Source of the DNA: Saprospiraceae bacterium
Lineage (GTDB): Bacteria; Bacteroidota; Bacteroidia; Chitinophagales; Saprospiraceae
Length of the DNA: 36,724 nucleotides
Reading direction: 5' to 3'
Assembly (NCBI GenBank): GCA_013001975.1
Contig: JABDKX010000191.1
Span: forward strand, 1-36,724
Part shown: positions 33,355 to 36,724 of the stretch, piece by piece
Position numbering within the stretch: position 1 is the first letter of the stretch
Layout: the number at the start of each line of letters is the position of its first letter
Program-made: the position numbers and the translations under genes
Notes under the pieces: model-generated
Told to the model about the DNA's origin: nothing
Database searches by the model: none
Seen by the model: only the letters and a program-made list of their open reading frames with translations

Positions 33355-34149
33355 TTGACTATTAAGCGATTTTTAATTCATTTGGCTTTGATGGCTGCTT
33401 TTGTGATACTCATCTTTTTAGGTGTCCTTCTTTGGTTAAAAATATATACTAATCATGGCCAAAAGTTAGAATTACCGGATTATAAAAACATCCATATTGC
33501 CAAAGCAAGTGAAGATGCTAAAGACAAATCATTCGAATTGATAGTCAGTGATTCATTATACAAAGTCGGTGTTCCTGGTGGTCAAATACTTTCACAAAAT
33601 CCAATAGCTGGATCTTTGGTAAAGGAAAATAGAAAAGTATATGTTGACATTTCAAGATACAATGCGACGGTTAATAAATTAGGAGACCTTCCCATGATGT
33701 ATGGTCGGGAGTACAATAGTGTCAAAAGATCTCTCGAGCATTTGGAAATAAACTCTAAGGTTTTAAGATACAGACATGATATCAGCGAACCAGACCATAT
33801 TCTAGAAGTTTGGTATGATGGTCAAATGGTAGATGGAAAAAACGGAAGAAAAGGCAATACAGAGATAAAAACGGGCGGTACCTTAGAATTTGTTTTATCT
33901 AATAAACAAGGTGGACAAACCGATATTCCTAATTTGGTATGCCGACGATTAAGCGCTGTTAAGTGGTTATTAAGTACAAACAGACTAAAATTGGGTAATG
34001 TAGAAAAGAGAGGTGCTATTGAGCTAAGTAAGCTCGATTCTACCTTTGTGGTGTCTCAATTTCCTCCTTTCCAAGACAGTCTAAAGATAGATCAAGGGTC
34101 TTCAATAAATATTGTTGTTCAAACTGGTATACCTGATAATTGTAGATAA
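33355..34149 (+). CDS. Membrane-anchored PASTA-domain protein, TTG start
   Basis: The 264-residue protein has a short cytoplasmic N-terminus, one TM helix (about 8-30, ALMAAFVILIFLGVLLWL) and an extracytoplasmic region of three PASTA-like units (about 36-102, 105-182 and 188-262). Signature phrases are VGVPGGQILSQNPIAGSLVKENRKV, GGTLEFVLSNK and VVSQFPPF...GSSINIVVQTG. PASTA domains bind peptidoglycan fragments or beta-lactams in some proteins, but here there is no kinase or PBP domain, so a cell-wall scaffold role is inferred. The start is TTG at 33355-33357: no ATG precedes it downstream of the promoter, and the first internal ATG would cut the TM helix. Confidence 0.82.
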   Translation: MTIKRFLIHLALMAAFVILIFLGVLLWLKIYTNHGQKLELPDYKNIHIAKASEDAKDKSFELIVSDSLYKVGVPGGQILSQNPIAGSLVKENRKVYVDISRYNATVNKLGDLPMMYGREYNSVKRSLEHLEINSKVLRYRHDISEPDHILEVWYDGQMVDGKNGRKGNTEIKTGGTLEFVLSNKQGGQTDIPNLVCRRLSAVKWLLSTNRLKLGNVEKRGAIELSKLDSTFVVSQFPPFQDSLKIDQGSSINIVVQTGIPDNCR

Positions 34150-34275
34150 CATTTTCTATTGTATGTTTGTTGTTGATTATCAAGCAGTTACAAGGATTGC
34201 TCCGTAGTAAGATTCACAATTGATTGAAAAATTGCTAAAAGGCCAGTAAAACATCTCATTTTCCTTGTTTTCTCC

Positions 34276-34307
34276 TTGCATTTTTACCAAAAAAACATCT
34301 ACTTTTG
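34276..34307 (+). promoter_or_regulatory. Promoter of the yceD-rpmF operon
   Basis: TTG at 34276-34278 and TACTTTTG at 34300-34307 (21-bp spacer) match the Bacteroidota -33/-7 pair. The predicted start is near 34314, before the ATG at 34333, so translation cannot begin at the upstream in-frame TTG at 34276. Confidence 0.6.
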
Positions 34308-34332
34308 CAGTCACTTAAAAAAGATCTTTCAA

Positions 34333-34866
34333 ATGCAGGCCTTAAATCAGTTTTCGATCCCAATAAAAGGATTGAAATTTGGTATTCATGAATATGATTT
34401 CAAGATTCTAAAATCCTTTTTTGATGCGTTTCCAAACTCTTTAACGAAAGATGGTAATTTGGATACACATCTCACTTTAGATAAAAAAACAGATCATCTT
34501 GATTTGGTTTTTACAACCAAAGGAACTTTAGCTTCTGAATGTGATAGATGTACCGCTAATATTGATCTTCCCATTGAATCCACAATTAACTTTATTGTGA
34601 AATTCAGTGATGAAGAAAAAACAGATGGCGAGTTATTTTTTATCCCAATTGAAAGTCATGAAATCAATGTAGCAGAAATGATATACGAACATTTATTATT
34701 ATCGATGCCCTTGATTAAAGTTTATGATTGCGAAAATGAAAATCCAATACCATGTAATCAAAAAGTATTGGAAATTTTAAACCATGATAAGAAGCCTGAA
34801 AAAGTTGTAAAAAACAATGTATTTGGCGATGCTTTAAAAAATTTGAAAATTACAAAAACGAAATAA
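34333..34866 (+). CDS. yceD: YceD/DUF177-family protein
   Basis: The 177-residue protein has the DUF177 pattern: an N-terminal beta region ([17 protein letters not shown]), the central [15 protein letters not shown] with a CxxC pair, and a C-terminal [11 protein letters not shown] with two further cysteines, followed by a helical tail ending GDALKNLKI. YceD genes almost always precede rpmF; in other bacteria and plastids the family is linked to 23S rRNA accumulation. Here it ends 1 bp before the L32 start codon, so translational coupling is expected. The start at 34333 is chosen because the promoter overlaps the longer open frame. Confidence 0.88.
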   Translation: MQALNQFSIPIKGLKFGIHEYDFKILKSFFDAFPNSLTKDGNLDTHLTLDKKTDHLDLVFTTKGTLASECDRCTANIDLPIESTINFIVKFSDEEKTDGELFFIPIESHEINVAEMIYEHLLLSMPLIKVYDCENENPIPCNQKVLEILNHDKKPEKVVKNNVFGDALKNLKITKTK

Positions 34867-34867
34867 G

Positions 34868-35062
34868 ATGGCACATCCGAAGAGTAGAATTTCTAAGCAA
34901 AGAAAAAGAAAAAGAAGAACGCATAAAAAAGCGACTATTCCTCAAATTGCTGTTTGTAGCAAGACGGGAGAATCTCACTTATATCACAGAGCATATGAGC
35001 ATGAGGGCGATCTTTACTACAAAGGTAAAGTGCTGGTACAAGCAGAAACAGATGAGGATTAA
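34868..35062 (+). CDS. rpmF: 50S ribosomal protein L32
   Basis: This is a 64-residue L32 with the typical basic N-terminus ([20 protein letters not shown]) that enters the large ribosomal subunit. The zinc-ribbon form would have four cysteines; only Cys29 remains, in [19 protein letters not shown], so this is a zinc-independent (C-minus) type, which is common in Bacteroidota. It is cotranscribed with yceD and followed 21 bp later by an intrinsic terminator. Confidence 0.95.
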   Translation: MAHPKSRISKQRKRKRRTHKKATIPQIAVCSKTGESHLYHRAYEHEGDLYYKGKVLVQAETDED

Positions 35063-35083
35063 TCCTTAATTCTAACGATAAAT

Positions 35084-35118
35084 AAAGCCCTCTGTATTTA
35101 GGTACAAGGGCTTTTTTT
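35084..35118 (+). terminator. Intrinsic terminator after rpmF
   Basis: AAAGCCCT (35084-35091) pairs with AGGGCTTT (35107-35114), with an inner TGTA/TACA pairing, followed by seven T residues. It ends the yceD-rpmF transcript and separates it from ridA. Confidence 0.88.
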
Positions 35119-35142
35119 ATTTTATATCTAAAAAACTTTCAG

Positions 35143-35523
35143 ATGAAAAAAATAATAAATACACCTCTTGCCCCAGCACCTGTTGGTCCTTATAACCAGT
35201 CTGTAAAAGTTAACAATATGCTGTTCGTCTCTGGACAAATCGCTATTATTCCCAGCACTGGAAAATTGGTCACTGGAACAATTGAAGAAGAAACGGATCA
35301 GGTCATGAAAAATCTGGGCGCTATTCTAACAGAAGCCGGTATGACTTATGAAAATATTATCAAAGCATCTGTCTTCGTCTCTGATATGAAACAATACGCT
35401 CAAATCAATGGCGTCTATGCAAAATATTTTGATGAAGCAACTGCACCAGCCAGAGAATTAGTTGAAGTAGCCAACCTTCCTAAATTTGTAAATATTGAAA
35501 TCTCAGTGATCGCAGCTGAATAA
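35143..35523 (+). CDS. ridA: RidA-family reactive intermediate deaminase
   Basis: RidA hydrolyses reactive enamine/imine intermediates, such as those from serine and threonine dehydratases, protecting PLP enzymes. The 126-residue protein has all family markers: PVGPYNQSV with Tyr17, LFVSGQIAI, GTIEEETDQVMKNLGAIL, VFVSDM, and PARELVEVANLP with the substrate-carboxylate-binding Arg104, plus Glu119 in NIEISVIA. It lies just after the rpmF terminator and 12 bp before trpS, so ridA and trpS are probably cotranscribed. Confidence 0.94.
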   Translation: MKKIINTPLAPAPVGPYNQSVKVNNMLFVSGQIAIIPSTGKLVTGTIEEETDQVMKNLGAILTEAGMTYENIIKASVFVSDMKQYAQINGVYAKYFDEATAPARELVEVANLPKFVNIEISVIAAE

Positions 35524-35535
35524 AAATTTAAAAGA

Positions 35536-36537
35536 ATGAAACGTGTCCTTTCATGTATCCAGCCAACAGGCGACCTTCATTATGGTAACTATTTTGGTGC
35601 TGTTCAAAACTGGGTAAAACTGCAATCATCATACGAAACGATTTATGGTGTCGTAGATTATCATGCCATGACGATGCCTTACAACCCAAAAAAATTGAGG
35701 GAAAATACTTGGGAACTCATTTATAATTTGATCGCATTGGGGATTAAGCCAGATAACTTATTTATACAATCACTTGTGCCTGAACATTCAGAACTCAGTT
35801 GGATTTTTAACAATTTCGCATCGATGGGAAGGGTTGAAAATATGACACAGTTTAAAGATAAAAGCCAGCAAAGCAAATCTGGAAAAGATGGATTTATTTC
35901 GGTTGGATTATTTGATTACCCTGTTTTGCAAGCTGCAGATATTCTTATTTATAAAGCAGACTTTGTCCCAGTCGGTGAAGACCAAAGACAACATTTAGAA
36001 TTGACAAGAGAAATTGCTCAGCGATTCAATAATCAAGTTGGGAAAGAATACTTTGTTCTTCCTGAAACACTTTTTACAGAAACACCAAAGATCAGATCGA
36101 CTGCAGATCCCAGTAGAAAGATGAGTAAAAGTGCAGGAGAAAAACACAACATCAGTGTGTTTGCTGATGAAGCTGTGATTCGTAAAAGAATCAAATCAGC
36201 AGTAACAGATGCTGGAGATACCAAAGAAGGCGAAATGAGCAGCGGTGTTCAAAACCTATTTGAAATGCTGAAAGCCAGTGGCGAAATGGATACATATAAT
36301 AGTCTGATGTCAGATTACGATTCTGGTCAGTTAAAATATTCAACACTAAAAGAAGGTGTAGCTGATGCTTTGTCAAATCTCAGTAATACTTTTAATGCGA
36401 AAAAAGCTGAAATCACTGCTGACAAAAAAGAAGTGAAATATCAGATTAAAAATTCGAGTGCAGCGATTAGAAAAATAGCTCAGGAAACGATTAAAGAGGT
36501 AAAGGATCTTTGTGGTTTAATAAATGTAAAATTCTAA
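35536..36537 (+). CDS. trpS: Tryptophanyl-tRNA synthetase
   Basis: TrpS charges tRNA-Trp. The 333-residue class I synthetase opens SCIQPTGDLHYGNYFGA, where HYGN replaces the HIGH motif, contains PVLQAADILIYKADFVPVGEDQ (its middle part binds tryptophan) and the KMSKS loop at 195-199. The length and the C-terminal helical anticodon region (LSNLSNTFNAKKAEIT) are normal. It follows ridA by 12 bp and precedes an FAH-family gene by 3 bp, indicating one transcript. Confidence 0.96.
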   Translation: MKRVLSCIQPTGDLHYGNYFGAVQNWVKLQSSYETIYGVVDYHAMTMPYNPKKLRENTWELIYNLIALGIKPDNLFIQSLVPEHSELSWIFNNFASMGRVENMTQFKDKSQQSKSGKDGFISVGLFDYPVLQAADILIYKADFVPVGEDQRQHLELTREIAQRFNNQVGKEYFVLPETLFTETPKIRSTADPSRKMSKSAGEKHNISVFADEAVIRKRIKSAVTDAGDTKEGEMSSGVQNLFEMLKASGEMDTYNSLMSDYDSGQLKYSTLKEGVADALSNLSNTFNAKKAEITADKKEVKYQIKNSSAAIRKIAQETIKEVKDLCGLINVKF

Positions 36538-36540
36538 AAG

Positions 36541-36724
36541 ATGAAAATCATTTGTATAGGAAGAAATTATTTGAACCATGCTAAGGAAATGAATAGTAAA
36601 GTTCCTAAGCAACCGATGATATTTATCAAACCAGAATCTGCTGTTAACCCAACTGATGTATTGGATTATCCAAGCTTTACCAAGGATCTTCATTACGAAT
36701 TAGAATTGGTTTTGAAAATCAATA
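36541..36724 (+). CDS. Fumarylacetoacetate hydrolase (FAH) family protein, 3' partial
   Basis: The frame opens at ATG 36541, 3 bp after the trpS stop codon, and runs off the window after 61 residues. CIGRNYLNHAKEM, MIFIKPESAV and LDYPSF...DLHYELELVL match the start of FAH-family enzymes, where the HYELEL glutamates bind a divalent metal. Members cleave or decarboxylate beta-diketo acids (for example acylpyruvases and oxaloacetate decarboxylases); the substrate here cannot be told from the fragment. Confidence 0.85.
   Translation, partial: MKIICIGRNYLNHAKEMNSKVPKQPMIFIKPESAVNPTDVLDYPSFTKDLHYELELVLKIN

Noticed and set aside
34150-34275. Search for a tRNA or small RNA in the gap before yceD
   Set aside because: No cloverleaf, CCA end or stable stem was visible; the region is AT-rich and leads into a promoter.
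1-36724. CRISPR arrays, prophage, transposase or defence systems
   Set aside because: No regularly spaced repeats and no Cas, integrase, transposase, restriction or toxin-antitoxin proteins were recognised in any frame.

Overview
The window is a compact, AT-rich chromosomal segment from a member of the Bacteroidota. Three things point there: a gliding-motility gldA-gldF-gldG cluster, a secreted hydrolase ending in a type IX secretion sorting domain, and repeated TAnnTTTG -7 promoter elements with almost no Shine-Dalgarno sequences. Families largely confined to this phylum (DUF4837, DUF4340 next to gldG, fused alpha/beta E1 dehydrogenase, GH3-like protein) agree. A Saprospiria-like lineage is possible, but I cannot fix the rank below phylum. 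Nearly all the DNA is coding. I see no rRNA, tRNA, CRISPR array, prophage, transposase or obvious genomic island.

Layout: 1-2.9 kb holds a broken or partial thioredoxin-family gene, a TfoX-like protein, dCTP deaminase divergent from a phosphopantetheinyl transferase, a lipoprotein and a DsbA-like protein. 3.0-7.3 kb is the ABC-transporter operon gldA-gldF-gldG plus a DUF4340 gene. 7.4-9.75 kb is aconitase, with an upstream dyad and a clear terminator. 9.9-13.5 kb has a GbsR/MarR-type regulator convergent with a HEAT-repeat/cyclophilin lipoprotein and gcvT. 13.65-16.25 kb has a T9SS-targeted lipase-like hydrolase and a MoxR ATPase. 16.3-20.7 kb (minus strand) has a class A penicillin-binding protein and an M20 aminoacyl-histidine dipeptidase, separated by a spacer with a 34-bp perfect palindrome. 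20.8-28.1 kb has a GH3-like protein, an MscS channel, a small conserved protein with recO, a fused E1 dehydrogenase with a conserved hypothetical, and an M29 aminopeptidase. 28.2-32.9 kb (minus strand) has a DUF4837 lipoprotein, an outer-membrane beta-barrel protein and an S9 peptidase. A GC-richer repeat island follows at about 33.03-33.19 kb. 33.35-36.72 kb has a PASTA protein, yceD-rpmF, ridA, trpS and the start of an FAH-family hydrolase.

Functional themes are envelope biology (gliding/ABC machinery, PBP, PASTA, MscS, lipoproteins, secreted enzymes), central carbon metabolism (aconitase, glycine cleavage T protein, 2-oxoacid dehydrogenase E1) and information processing (recO, trpS, L32). 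I did not find a clearly new multi-gene system. The items most worth checking are the anomalous thioredoxin-like gene at the left edge, the two unexplained repeat elements (19.09-19.18 kb and 33.03-33.19 kb), the overlapping divergent promoters at about 1.1 kb, and the gldAFG-DUF4340 unit.
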